From Acidobacteriota bacterium (GTDB lineage: Bacteria > Acidobacteriota > Terriglobia > Terriglobales > Acidobacteriaceae), in assembly GCA_021792135.1 (NCBI GenBank), contig JAJYVF010000001.1, forward strand, positions 124,001 through 188,000: a stretch of DNA of 64,000 nucleotides. The letters are read 5' to 3'. Shown piece by piece: positions 26,925 through 35,538 of the stretch. The notes below the pieces were generated by a model. That model saw nothing but the letters and a program-made list of their open reading frames with translations, was not told the origin of the DNA and ran no database searches. Position 1 is the stretch's first letter, and each line of letters begins with the position of its first letter. The translations under genes and the position numbers were made by a program.

Positions 26925-27227
26925 CTAATTTCCCGCCTGAAGCTCAGCCTCCAGGTCGATGCTCTCCGGAGCCAGGCTCGTGGTGCGCCTCCCGTCAGCG
27001 AATCCGTGCTTTCTCGCTGTGATCTGACGATTTCCCACCGGTACTGTCATTGAACGGGCCGGGCTGGATACTGGGACCTGCTGTACCGCCGGGGTCCCGG
27101 CGGCGACAGCCGCGACCGGCGGCGCGGGACTCTGATTCCACGCTTTCGGCATCCACTCTGCAGCCATAACTCCGGCAAGGAGAACACAGGGGCAGATCAC
27201 TGCAAGTCGGACAACCATGGGCAGCAT
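26925..27227 (-). CDS. Small membrane-anchored or exported hypothetical protein (100 aa)
   Basis: No family recognised. GGAG with 7-nt spacing precedes the ATG at 27227. Residues 4-24 (MVVRLAVICPCVLLAGVMAA) form a signal peptide or membrane anchor with one Cys; the rest is Pro/Ala/Val-rich (SPAPPVAAVAAGTPAVQQ) and then polar and basic, like a flexible periplasmic tail. It sits upstream of the decayed region and downstream of the GAF/PP2C gene on the same strand (about 195 bp gap). The coding case rests on ribosome site and signal sequence only. Confidence 0.5.
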   Translation of the reverse strand: MLPMVVRLAVICPCVLLAGVMAAEWMPKAWNQSPAPPVAAVAAGTPAVQQVPVSSPARSMTVPVGNRQITARKHGFADGRRTTSLAPESIDLEAELQAGN

Positions 27228-27422
27228 TCCTCGTCTCCCCTTTTACCGGACTGGCTGGCTGGAATCCAGCCCCGGAGGGGGTACCCGCCATAGCCCTTTC
27301 GTGGAATGGCAAAGTTTCCCGGAGGAGCCCCTGTGCCTGCCAGGTGGCCGGTGGAGCGCCGGGCTCACAGCCCCTGCGAACCCGGCCAGGCCGTTTGCGA
27401 TGTTCGGCAGGCATCGCCAGCC

Positions 27423-29357
27423 TCAGATGACGCGAAGAACGACCACCGTCTCGTCATCAAAGCGTTCGCGCTTGCCCTGAAACCGTCCAACCTCGTTCAG
27501 GATGCTCTCCGCGAGCTTCAGCGCCGACTTGTGATGATGTTTTCTCACGACCGCCACCAGGCGGTCGTTGCCGAACATCTCGCCGGCGGCATTCTGCGCG
27601 TCCACGATCCCGTCGCTGAAGAAGACGATCGAATCTCCGGGCTGCGTGGCGATGCTGAACTCTTCCCAGGTCGCATTGGGAAACATGCCGAGCGGAAAGC
27701 CTTCCGCCCGTATGGTCTCGATCTCCTCGCCGCGGCAGAAAAGGGGCTGCACCGCGCCGGCATTGGCGAGCTGAAGGGTAAGGTTTTCGTCGTTCCAGAG
27801 GGCAAAGACCATGGTCACGTACTGCGAATCCAGCCTCCGCTCCTGAAGCGCATCGTTCAGACTCTTCAGCATGGGGGCGGGCGAGAGCCTGCGGCTCGCC
27901 ACGGACCGCATGATCCCGCTCACCAGGGCAGCATAGAGCGCCGCGGGAGCCGCTTTGCCGCTCACATCTCCCAGAGCAATGGCACTGCGGTTTGCGCCGT
28001 ACTGCAGGAAATCGTAGAGATCGCCGCCGATGGTGCGGGCGGGCAGGAAGCGCGCGGCAAACTCGGCACGCTTATGTTCCGGCCGGGCCGGAGGGAGCAG
28101 GCGCAGCTGCACCTCGCGGGCCATTGCCAGATCGCGCTCGAGGCGCTGTTCCTGCTGGGCCACGCGGTGGTACAGCTGTGCGTTCTCGATGGCGACTGCG
28201 ATCTGAGCAGCCAGCGTGGTCATCGCTCGCTCGTGGTCTTCGTTGAAGTAGTGGCCGCGGGTGTGCTCGATATCCAGTACCCCGATCGCTCGTCCTTTGT
28301 AGATCAGGGGAACCGCCATCTCCGACCGGGTTTCGGGGTTCACCATGATGTAGCGCGGATCCTTCCGCACATCCCCGACATTGATCACCCGCTTTTCCGT
28401 GACGGCAGCTCCTACCAGCCCCCGTTCGAGCGGAATCGGCGCCGGTTTCACGGCCACGCTTTCCGCCTCGCCCAGGATCGAACCGGATGGAAGCATGCGC
28501 GGCGGCAGAGGAGGCGAGGAGTCAAAGATGCCGGGCCGCTCCTCCTGGTATCGCGCCCTGGGTTCGGCGTACTGCCGGAACCGGATCGCGAGCCGGTTTT
28601 CGAGCACCTGATCCCGCTCGTTGAGCAGCCAGATGGAAAGCATCTGATAGTCGATGATCCGCCGGATCAGCTGCCCGACCCGTTCCAGCAGTTCGTCCGG
28701 ATCGAGAATCGAGGTGATGTCCCGGCTGATCTCGTTCAATACCTGCAGGGTCTGCGCCTGACGCGACACGCGGGTATACAGCCGGGCGTTCTCGATAGCC
28801 CCCGCAATGCGCGAAGCGGTCAGCGTCAGCAGGTGCAGATGCTCGGGCTTGAAATAGTTCTCCTGCTCGGCCTGAATATCGATGACGCCGATGACCCGGT
28901 TTTTCGTAATCAGCGGCACCGCCAGCTCAGATCTGACATCCGGATTGGCATCGATGTAGTTCTCCGCCTGGCGCACATCGTTGAGCAGAATCGGCTGCCT
29001 CGTCAGTGCAACCTGTCCCACCACGCCCTGTCCCATCCGGATGCGCATGCGCTCGATCTCCGGCCGGTGGCCGATCTGGAAACGCATCCGCAGGTCCTGG
29101 GTTCGGTCATTGATAAGCAAAATGGCAAAGATACGGTAATCGATCACCGCACGCACCAGCGCCGCGGTCCGCTCCAGCAGCGTCTTCAGATCCAGAGTCG
29201 TGTTCAGGGTGTCCGCCAGGCGGATGAGGAACTCTGTCTGGGGGGGATCGATGTGTGTCTCGACGCGACGAAGGGCTGCTTCTGCGGAAACCGGCCGGTA
29301 ATCCCCTTCCCAGGAATGTTCGGGCTGATCGGTTCGCGTCTGCTGCTGTTCGTCCAC
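27423..29357 (-). CDS. Tandem-GAF PP2C-type serine phosphatase (RsbU/SpoIIE-like)
   Basis: About 644 residues from GTG 29357, which has AGGAG 4 nt upstream; an alternative GTG at 29408 has no ribosome site. Two GAF domains (about 40-195 and 200-400) carry matching blocks: RSELAVPLITKNRVIGVIDI and RSEMAVPLIYKGRAIGVLDI. A short coiled coil (AQQEQRLERDLAMAREVQLR) leads to the PP2C domain (about 430-640) with TIGGDLYDF, ALGDVSGKAAPAA, LQLANAGAVQPLF and VFFSDGIVDA, i.e. the metal-binding acidic residues are intact. Such proteins dephosphorylate anti-sigma-factor antagonists when the GAF domains bind a small ligand or sense redox state. No rsbV/rsbW partner lies in the window. Confidence 0.9.
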   Translation of the reverse strand: MDEQQQTRTDQPEHSWEGDYRPVSAEAALRRVETHIDPPQTEFLIRLADTLNTTLDLKTLLERTAALVRAVIDYRIFAILLINDRTQDLRMRFQIGHRPEIERMRIRMGQGVVGQVALTRQPILLNDVRQAENYIDANPDVRSELAVPLITKNRVIGVIDIQAEQENYFKPEHLHLLTLTASRIAGAIENARLYTRVSRQAQTLQVLNEISRDITSILDPDELLERVGQLIRRIIDYQMLSIWLLNERDQVLENRLAIRFRQYAEPRARYQEERPGIFDSSPPLPPRMLPSGSILGEAESVAVKPAPIPLERGLVGAAVTEKRVINVGDVRKDPRYIMVNPETRSEMAVPLIYKGRAIGVLDIEHTRGHYFNEDHERAMTTLAAQIAVAIENAQLYHRVAQQEQRLERDLAMAREVQLRLLPPARPEHKRAEFAARFLPARTIGGDLYDFLQYGANRSAIALGDVSGKAAPAALYAALVSGIMRSVASRRLSPAPMLKSLNDALQERRLDSQYVTMVFALWNDENLTLQLANAGAVQPLFCRGEEIETIRAEGFPLGMFPNATWEEFSIATQPGDSIVFFSDGIVDAQNAAGEMFGNDRLVAVVRKHHHKSALKLAESILNEVGRFQGKRERFDDETVVVLRVI

Positions 29358-29550
29358 GATTCTCCTGGTTGCACGAAACGGCGGAGCAGCCGGGCTCTCG
29401 GCCGCCACCGAACGAATGCCATCATACGGCGTTTTGCTGTCGCCCGTTCCCTGAACGGCTCTCAGCTCCGGCAGTTACGGAATCACGAACCGGATCACAT
29501 CCCCCAAAGGTGAAACGGTTCGAGAGCGACCGCTCTGTTGCCGAGGATCC

Positions 29551-30300
29551 TCACACCAGTTCGGAGATGATCGCCACGCCGGCGCTGGCTCCGATCCGGC
29601 TGGCACCGGCCTCCAGCATGCGGCGCGCGTCGGCGAGCGTGCGAATCCCGCCCGCGGCTTTGATTCCGCAGCGGCCCCCGGCAACTCCGCGCATCAGCGC
29701 CACATCTTCGGCGGTCGAGCCCGCGGCCGAAAACCCTGTACTCGTCTTCAGGAAGTCCGCCCCGGCTGCAATCGCCAGTTCCGAAGCCCGCAGTTTCTCC
29801 TCGACGCTCAGCAGGCAGGTTTCGAGGATCACCTTGACGATCGCTCCCGCCCCATGAGCCACTTCCGCAACGCCTCGAATCTCCTGCAGCACGGCGGCAT
29901 TCTCGCCTGACTTCAGCAGTCCCAGGCTGATCACCATATCCACATCGTGCACGCCCAGTCTCACCAGTGCCACGGCTTCTTCCCGTTTCGTCGTCCCCAG
30001 CGAAGCCCCCAGGGGAAACCCGGCCACCGAACCCACCGGGATTCCCGTCCCGCTCAGTTCCGCATGGGCCAGAGCCGCCCATACCGGATTGACCATGACG
30101 CAGGCAAAGCGATGTTCCGCCGCCTCGGCACACAGCCGGATCACCTGCCCGCGGGTGGCCTCCGCCCTGAGCAGCGTGTGATCGAGAACAGCCGCAAGTT
30201 TCTGCCGGGAAGCCAGCGCCTGCCGGGCAAACCCTTCAGCATCGAACCCGACGATCTCCAGTTCCTCGTCCTCATCCATCAGGCGAATGTCGGAACTCAC
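29551..30300 (-). CDS. deoC: Deoxyribose-phosphate aldolase
   Basis: 249 residues from GTG 30300; AAGGAG lies about 10 nt upstream. DeoC is a class I aldolase that splits 2-deoxyribose-5-phosphate into glyceraldehyde-3-phosphate and acetaldehyde. Seen: SVAGFPLGASLGTTKREEA, VDMVISLGLL, IVKVILETCLL, the Schiff-base lysine in ADFLKTSTGFS, and GIKAAGGIRT with the second lysine. The first 25 residues are an acidic extension. It lies 16 bp downstream of hpt on the same strand, consistent with a nucleoside salvage operon. Confidence 0.95.
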   Translation of the reverse strand: MSSDIRLMDEDEELEIVGFDAEGFARQALASRQKLAAVLDHTLLRAEATRGQVIRLCAEAAEHRFACVMVNPVWAALAHAELSGTGIPVGSVAGFPLGASLGTTKREEAVALVRLGVHDVDMVISLGLLKSGENAAVLQEIRGVAEVAHGAGAIVKVILETCLLSVEEKLRASELAIAAGADFLKTSTGFSAAGSTAEDVALMRGVAGGRCGIKAAGGIRTLADARRMLEAGASRIGASAGVAIISELV

Positions 30301-30316
30301 AGGCAGCCAACTCCTT

Positions 30317-30868
30317 TCACTCTGCCGGCGCCTGCGGTCTGCAGGAGGGCATCAGGCAGATGTCCGGCAGATTCCGGTAGCGCTCGGCAAAGTCCATGCC
30401 GTATCCGATCACGAACTGATTCGGGATCGTGAAGCCCACGTAATCGGCCTCGATCTTTTCCACACGCCGCGATGGCTTGTCCAGCAGGGCGGCGATCCGC
30501 AGGGATTTCGGCTGATGCTGCTCAAACAGGCTCCGCAGGAACCCCAGCGTCAACCCTGTATCGAGGATGTCCTCAACAAGGATGACATGTTTCCCCTCGA
30601 TGGGCTGGTCGAGATCCTTGATGAGTTTGACCGCGCCGCTGGTCCGCTGACCCTTGCCATAGCTCGACACGGCCACGAAATCGAAGGTATTGTCCACGGA
30701 AATGCTGCGTGCCAGGTCGGCGAGAAAAATGGCCGCGCCTTTCAGCACGCCCACCAGAACAATGGACTCCCCGGCATAGTCCAGATCGATCTGCCGCCCC
30801 ATTTGCGCCACCCGCTCGCGAATGCGCTCGCGGCTGAACAGCACCTCCGGACCGGAAGCGACTCCCAT
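30317..30868 (-). CDS. hpt: Hypoxanthine phosphoribosyltransferase
   Basis: 183 residues from ATG 30868; a TTG at 30895 would add nine residues and cannot be ruled out. The PRPP loop is VILVEDILDTGLTL, with the family's SYGKG loop (VAVSSYGKGQRTSG) and the ADYVGFTIPNQFVIGYGMD purine-binding segment. It converts hypoxanthine (and usually guanine) with PRPP to the nucleotide. Size fits. It is the first gene of the hpt-deoC pair and is divergent from the lgt-like gene, the two starts being 65 bp apart, so a shared promoter region is expected. Confidence 0.94.
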   Translation of the reverse strand: MGVASGPEVLFSRERIRERVAQMGRQIDLDYAGESIVLVGVLKGAAIFLADLARSISVDNTFDFVAVSSYGKGQRTSGAVKLIKDLDQPIEGKHVILVEDILDTGLTLGFLRSLFEQHQPKSLRIAALLDKPSRRVEKIEADYVGFTIPNQFVIGYGMDFAERYRNLPDICLMPSCRPQAPAE

Positions 30869-30933
30869 CGTGCTCACAGGTCCGATTATCTCCAAAGGGC
30901 CCTGTGGAAGCTATACTTGGGAGTAACGCCTTT

Positions 30934-31737
30934 ATGTACCCTTTTATTCACCTTGGCCACATCTCCATTGGCACGTTCGGTCTGCTGCTCTGGCTGGCTG
31001 CGGTCTGCGGCTGCTGGGTTCTTCATCGCAACTTTCGCCGCCTGCATATTGACGGCGACGCCATCAGCATCGTAGCGGTTTCGACGGTCGCCGGCGTTCT
31101 GGGCGCCAAGCTGTGGCATGTGCTCGAAACCCCGCATTTGCTCCTGCGCCATCCCGCCGACCTGCTCTTTGACCGTGCCGGATTCGCCTGGTATGGCGGC
31201 CTGGTGTTCGGCATCCTTACCCTGCTGTGGCAGGCACGCGTCTACAAGCTGGGCGGTCTTCGCATGCTCGACCTTGCGGCTCCTGCCGCCGCGGTTGGCT
31301 ACGGCGTTGGGCGTCTGGGATGCCTCGTCTCCGGTGATGGCGACTATGGAAAGCCGACCAGCCTCCCCTGGGGCATGAGCTTCCCGCACGGCCTGGTTCC
31401 CACCTACCAGCGCGTGCATCCCACTCCCATCTACGAGCTCCTCGGGGCTCTCTTCATTGCCTGGATTCTCTGGCGCCGCGGGGCTCCGGGAAACCCTCGT
31501 CCGATCGGTCAGATTACAGGCGAGTACCTCATCCTCAGCGGGATCGCTCGCTTCCTGGTGGAGTTTATCCGCATCAATCCCCATGTGCTGTGGGGATTGA
31601 CGAATGCTCAGCTGGCGAGCCTCGGCGCGATCGCCTTTGGCTTCGGACTTGTGCTTTACGCCCGCAGCCGCGCCGGATCGCGCACGCCTGCGACTTCCGC
31701 TGCCGCGCACCGGGCGACGACGGCTCGCAGTTCCTGA
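30934..31737 (+). CDS. Lgt-family (prolipoprotein diacylglyceryl transferase-like) membrane protein, divergent
   Basis: 267 residues from ATG 30934, GGGAG 10 nt upstream; an extension to 30904 is rejected. About seven membrane helices and the Lgt layout are present: GHISIGTFGLLLWLA, AWYGGLVFGI, the signature region GRLGCLVSGDGDYGKP and PTPIYELLGALF. Lgt attaches diacylglycerol to the lipobox cysteine of prolipoproteins in the inner membrane. Several residues important in E. coli Lgt look replaced: the early Tyr by Phe, the SFHGG His by Tyr (AWYGG), the Asn after GR-x-G by Cys, and the Glu of NGE by Asp. It may be a lineage-specific Lgt or a paralogue with another role. Confidence 0.78.
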   Translation: MYPFIHLGHISIGTFGLLLWLAAVCGCWVLHRNFRRLHIDGDAISIVAVSTVAGVLGAKLWHVLETPHLLLRHPADLLFDRAGFAWYGGLVFGILTLLWQARVYKLGGLRMLDLAAPAAAVGYGVGRLGCLVSGDGDYGKPTSLPWGMSFPHGLVPTYQRVHPTPIYELLGALFIAWILWRRGAPGNPRPIGQITGEYLILSGIARFLVEFIRINPHVLWGLTNAQLASLGAIAFGFGLVLYARSRAGSRTPATSAAAHRATTARSS

Positions 31738-31763
31738 CGTGGTTCATCGTCCCTGGCGGCTGC

Positions 31764-32924
31764 TCAGTGGATCACGAAGGGCTCGCGATCGATGCTGACC
31801 AGGTTGCGTCCTGCGCGTTTGGCCCGATAGAGAGCTTCATCGGCACGCAGCAGCAGGGCCGAGGGACTTTCATCTCCGTGCCCGATCGCCGCGCCAATGC
31901 TGCCGGTCAGCCGGATGTCACCGGGCAATCCCCGCAGACCGGCTATTTCGATGCGCACCCGCTCGGCAATGACCGCCGACTCCTGCAGGCCCGCATCCCG
32001 CAGCAGGATCACGAATTCCTCGCCTCCGTAGCGAGCCATTACGTCAGAGACTCGTGTGACCTGGCGGAGCACATCCGCAATTCGCCGCAGGGCTTCGTCT
32101 CCGGCATGATGGCCGAGGGAATCGTTGATCCGCTTAAAGTGATCGAGATCGACAAGGAGCATTCCCAGCCGATGGCCGTTGCCATCGGCGCGCGGGAGTT
32201 CGCGACAGAGAATTTCTTCGAAGGCCCGGCGGTTGAGGAGCCCGGTCAGGGCGTCCGTCTGCGCCATGCGATGCAGGTCGCCGCGGTGAATACACAGCGA
32301 GAGCCACATCAGAGCCGCCACATTGGCCACGCCCAGCAGCAGGGAGACATAGCTGAAGGCCGTGTCCACGATGCCGATATGCAGGAAGTCGCTGGAGGGC
32401 GGATGCAGGATCGCGGCCGCGGCCCACAGGGCCTGCACAATCACCACAAAGGCGAGCAGCCAGGCGGCGGCGCGCAGCGAAGATCGAAAAGCGGGTGCCT
32501 GCTGCCGGAACAGCATGGCCGCAGTGAATGCCGAGATGGAGCCGAGAACAACGGTGTGGATGAGCAGGCGGGCCAGGACGGAGGGATGCACGTAGGTGAA
32601 CCAGAGCGACGGCGGTAACGCGGTCGCGCAGAGGTTCACCTGCCAGGAAAGGAACCGGGGCGGTACCTGCAGAATCTCGGTCGCTCCCAGATACACGGAG
32701 ACCGCGCCGGCGAAGATCAGGAAGTTGGGCACCACAGCGGTGAGAAACAGCGGGAGCCGCCCGCGAGCGGAGAACAGCAGCAGGCTCGCAATGACGCTCA
32801 GGAGGAAGCGGGAGAGATGCTTCTGCCCGCGCAGGTCAGGCGACGTACGGTGAATGACCCGAAAGCCAATGAGCACGAATGAAAGTGTCGCCACATATCC
32901 GCAGATCAGATAGGGCGTATACAT
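31764..32924 (-). CDS. Membrane-bound diguanylate cyclase (GGDEF)
   Basis: 386 residues from ATG 32924. About seven membrane segments fill residues 1-210, without a recognisable sensory domain. The GGDEF domain (about 225-380) is intact: DALTGLLNRRAFEEIL, VDLDHFKRINDSLGHHAGD, and the active site RYGGEEFVILLRD. The product-inhibition site RxxD is present as RVSD five residues before GGEEF, so the enzyme is expected to make c-di-GMP and be feedback-inhibited. GGGAGG is 16 nt from the ATG, too far for a normal ribosome site. Tail-to-tail with the lgt-like gene (26 bp). Confidence 0.93.
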   Translation of the reverse strand: MYTPYLICGYVATLSFVLIGFRVIHRTSPDLRGQKHLSRFLLSVIASLLLFSARGRLPLFLTAVVPNFLIFAGAVSVYLGATEILQVPPRFLSWQVNLCATALPPSLWFTYVHPSVLARLLIHTVVLGSISAFTAAMLFRQQAPAFRSSLRAAAWLLAFVVIVQALWAAAAILHPPSSDFLHIGIVDTAFSYVSLLLGVANVAALMWLSLCIHRGDLHRMAQTDALTGLLNRRAFEEILCRELPRADGNGHRLGMLLVDLDHFKRINDSLGHHAGDEALRRIADVLRQVTRVSDVMARYGGEEFVILLRDAGLQESAVIAERVRIEIAGLRGLPGDIRLTGSIGAAIGHGDESPSALLLRADEALYRAKRAGRNLVSIDREPFVIH

Positions 32925-33228
32925 GACGCTTCGCGCACGCCTCCCCTCAGGCGATAGACTGCAAAGCCGGAAAACCGGCATTTCCGCGTGGGCCGTGAGG
33001 GGGGAGAAGCTCCCCACAAGGATTGCACACCGCAGCGGCGAAAGTCACCAGAAAAGTAGCTCGCGGATGCTGCCCCTGAGCTCCGCCCCGGAAGGCTCCC
33101 GGCGGCGCTGTGCGCGAATCTGCCGGACCTCGCTGGCCGCCGCAGGTTCAGAGAGGGTTCAGAGCATCGGCCTCTCCCGCCGCGTACCTGCTGTCCTGGA
33201 ATGCGGATCCCTTTGCCAGACATGGAGG
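32925..33228. other. Leader and intergenic region upstream of the diguanylate cyclase
   Basis: 304 bp without a gene. On the minus strand two small hairpins precede the cyclase ATG: GCCGG-TTTT-CCGGC (32966-32979) and CGCCT-GAGGGG-AGGCG (32938-32953), the second holding the only Shine-Dalgarno-like sequence in its loop. The pattern does not match the c-di-GMP-I riboswitch consensus. Confidence 0.35.
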
Positions 33229-34464
33229 TCATCGGATCACAGGCTCCTCCAGCCTGTACAGCGGGGCGACTGAGTGAAACTTCGATTCAGGCTGCGACAC
33301 GTTGACGTCAGCTGCGGATTTCCGTGCCGCCAGATACCACACAAGCCACGCCGGCGCCGGCCAGAGATAGAGGGCTGAAGCCAGGCTGGAGGAAAAGAAC
33401 GGCTGCAGCTCCAGCAGGAGATAGGCCGATGCGAGCACGGCCAGGAGTCTTCGCGACCGCACCCGGCCGGCGGTACACATCAGAGCGGGCAGCGCCAGCG
33501 ACTGGTCGTAAAGCCAGCAATACGGCGCCGCCACGATCGATACCAGCATCAGCAGATTGCCGTGTTCGATCCAGTCCCAGCCATGGCGGCGGCGCCAGAA
33601 GTAGATCAGCGCCCATGCACAGGCCAGGGCCGCCGGTACGAAGACCAGCCACTTCGCGGCAGGATCCAGCAGCTCGCGCAGCGCAACGCTCAGGCAGGGA
33701 ATAAACTCGCGCGAGATTCCGGAAGTGCGCCCCCACGCGATGTACTGGGCCCAGGCCGAGGGATCGATCCACTCCGTGAGCAGACAGCTTGCCGTCATGG
33801 AGGCGGCGGCGCCGAGCAGAATGCGATAACTCCGCGAAACGGCAATCCAGACCAGCAGCACCACCGCAAAGGGCAGGAACAGGTGGGGCTTCAGCGTGCA
33901 GAACCAAAGAGCCGCACCAGCCAGGAAGGGCCGCGTGCGATGATTGCGCAGGAACAAGGCCAGACCCAGCAGCAGAAAGAGCGATGTCTGTCCCTCAACG
34001 ACACAGATCAGTGCGGGGGGAAAGACATAACCGAGCAGCTCCACGCCGATGGCGGGCCTGCCAAAGGTCATCCAGAGCGCGCGCACTGAAATGCCCAGTA
34101 AACCGAGCATCAACAGCGACCAGGGCAGCGCCGCCAGGCGCGTGCCGACAAACCCCAGCGGAAAAGCCAGCGGCAGGCTCCACGGCGGGTTCCGCATATA
34201 ATACGAGCCCTTACCCGTATACCCCGCGGCGTGCTCGATGTGCCCCATGGCCGCCGGATCATAGGGATTAGCGTGATGAACCAGCTGCTGTCCTGTCGCC
34301 CAGTAAACAACGAAATCGCGCGAACCGGAGTATGCGCGAAGCAGCGGCATCAGGCCGAGATAGAGCGCCGTCATCGTGATCGCCAGCCCAAACGCTGTCG
34401 CGATCAGGAATTCCGCGTAATCGAACCTTCTCCGGGGGTGAGAAAGATCGCTGGTCGTTGCCAT
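33229..34464 (-). CDS. DUF2029/GT87-type polytopic glycosyltransferase
   Basis: 411 residues, about ten to twelve membrane helices. The first periplasmic loop holds SGSRDFVVYWATGQQLVHHA and NPYDPAAM, the acidic DF.VYW..G..L..G..PYD pattern typical of DUF2029 (GT87), related to mycobacterial polyprenyl-phosphomannose-dependent mannosyltransferases; the motif YMRNPPWSLPLAFPLG and LKPHLFLPFA follow. It presumably transfers a sugar from a polyprenyl-phosphate donor on the outer face of the inner membrane; acceptor unknown. No ribosome site of note. It lies about 200 bp downstream of the sigma/anti-sigma pair on the same strand, and that gap shows no gene. Confidence 0.82.
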   Translation of the reverse strand: MATTSDLSHPRRRFDYAEFLIATAFGLAITMTALYLGLMPLLRAYSGSRDFVVYWATGQQLVHHANPYDPAAMGHIEHAAGYTGKGSYYMRNPPWSLPLAFPLGFVGTRLAALPWSLLMLGLLGISVRALWMTFGRPAIGVELLGYVFPPALICVVEGQTSLFLLLGLALFLRNHRTRPFLAGAALWFCTLKPHLFLPFAVVLLVWIAVSRSYRILLGAAASMTASCLLTEWIDPSAWAQYIAWGRTSGISREFIPCLSVALRELLDPAAKWLVFVPAALACAWALIYFWRRRHGWDWIEHGNLLMLVSIVAAPYCWLYDQSLALPALMCTAGRVRSRRLLAVLASAYLLLELQPFFSSSLASALYLWPAPAWLVWYLAARKSAADVNVSQPESKFHSVAPLYRLEEPVIR

Positions 34465-34666
34465 TGGGACTATTGTTGCCGACCGGCTCCCCCCGCGCTA
34501 TTCCACCTTCCGGTCACACCTCTGATGCTGCAGGGGTTCGTGCAGCCCATCCGGCAGGGTACAGGTTCACCGGAACGCACTATGGCGCGCTCGCCTCACA
34601 GGCCGTGGCGGGACCGGAATGCAGGAGATGGATCGGTTTCGGGGATCGGTATGAATGCCGCGGCTC

Positions 34667-34900
34667 TCAGCACTTGCGGCACTTGGCGCGAATTGCCCGG
34701 TGCAGCCGGTCGCGGAGATCTTCAGGGAGCTCGTAGATCTCGTGGCTGCGATAAATCTCGATGGTCTTGCGCGTGGTATTGAGGGTGATCTCGCAATGCT
34801 CGCAGCCGCGCAGATGCTCCTCCAGATCGGCACGCAGCGGCGCGGCGACGGGCTGATCGAGCATTTCGTCAAGCTGGGCAAGAAACTCCGTGCAGGTCAC
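34667..34900 (-). CDS. Zinc-finger anti-sigma factor (ZAS/zf-HC2)
   Basis: 77 residues from GTG 34900, which overlaps the TGA stop of the sigma gene (GTGA), so translation is coupled. The ZAS zinc motif His-x3-Cys-x2-Cys is EEHLRGCEHC with an upstream Cys near the N terminus (MTCTEF). A short C-terminal helix ends in basic KCRKC. There is no membrane segment, so this is a soluble cytoplasmic anti-sigma factor of the redox or metal-sensing sort, which would hold the neighbouring ECF sigma factor inactive. Confidence 0.9.
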   Translation of the reverse strand: MTCTEFLAQLDEMLDQPVAAPLRADLEEHLRGCEHCEITLNTTRKTIEIYRSHEIYELPEDLRDRLHRAIRAKCRKC

Positions 34901-35538
34901 TTCGCACCATCCTGGGCTTGTTTCTGATCGCGCCGCTTGAAGTAGCGGCTGAGCCGCTCGCGCAGCTGCAGCCGCGCCCGCAGCAGGCGCGATTTCACTG
35001 CCGGGATGCTGAGCCCCAGCGTCTCCGCTGTCTCCTCGGTCGAAAGCCCCTCGACATCGCGGAGGGCAAAGACCACGCGGAAACCCGGGGGCAGTCCCTG
35101 AATGGTCTTGCGGAGAATCTCGGCCATCTCGGACTGGCCGTAAAGCGCTTCGGGATCGGGGCTCCAGTCGGCCAGATCACGCGGCATTGAGCCCTCGTCC
35201 GTCTCCACGTCCTCGTCAATGGAAACCATCCTGCCTGTCCGTCGCTTCCGCAGCCGCATCAGCGCTTCGTTCACCGCGATGCGCACCAGCCAGGTGTAGA
35301 ATTTCGAATTTCCCTGGAACTGGTCGAGCTTCTCGTATGCCTTGAGGAACGCGTCCTGCACCACGTCCTCGGCGTCTTCGCGGTTCTGGACGATGTGCTG
35401 GGCGATCCGAAAAACCTGACGGTCGTACTGACGGACCAGCTTTTCGAAGGCCTCCATATCGCCCTGGCGCGCCTGCTCCACCAGCAGGACGTCGGGATGA
35501 ACTTCGGCCGTTCCCTGTGATTGGATGGAAGAAGACAT
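34897..35538 (-). CDS. ECF-type RNA polymerase sigma factor
   Basis: 213 residues from ATG 35538; 31 further in-frame residues upstream are rejected. Region 2 (about 25-95) reads FEKLVRQYDRQVFRIAQHIV and NREDAEDVVQDAFLKAYEKL with FYTWLVRIAVNEALMRLRKR; region 4 (about 145-205) reads LPPGFRVVFALRDVEGLSTE and LGLSIPAVKSRLLRARLQLR. It would direct RNA polymerase to a small regulon under control of the adjacent zinc-finger anti-sigma factor. Its start codon and that of the divergent CuA gene share the bases CATG at 35536-35539, leaving no room between the coding regions, so one start may be mis-set or both promoters lie inside the opposite gene. Confidence 0.92.
   Translation of the reverse strand: MSSSIQSQGTAEVHPDVLLVEQARQGDMEAFEKLVRQYDRQVFRIAQHIVQNREDAEDVVQDAFLKAYEKLDQFQGNSKFYTWLVRIAVNEALMRLRKRRTGRMVSIDEDVETDEGSMPRDLADWSPDPEALYGQSEMAEILRKTIQGLPPGFRVVFALRDVEGLSTEETAETLGLSIPAVKSRLLRARLQLRERLSRYFKRRDQKQAQDGAK

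Noticed and set aside
26895-26965. Plus-strand KPVRLDELISRLKLSL resembling a response-regulator end
   Set aside because: Very short, partly overlaps the opposite-strand small gene, no receiver motifs upstream; likely chance.
27306-29513. 735-residue plus-strand frame
   Set aside because: Antisense to the GAF/PP2C gene, which has clear domains.
32925-33050. Possible c-di-GMP riboswitch before the GGDEF gene
   Set aside because: Only two small hairpins; conserved GEMM bases and tetraloop-receptor pattern not found.
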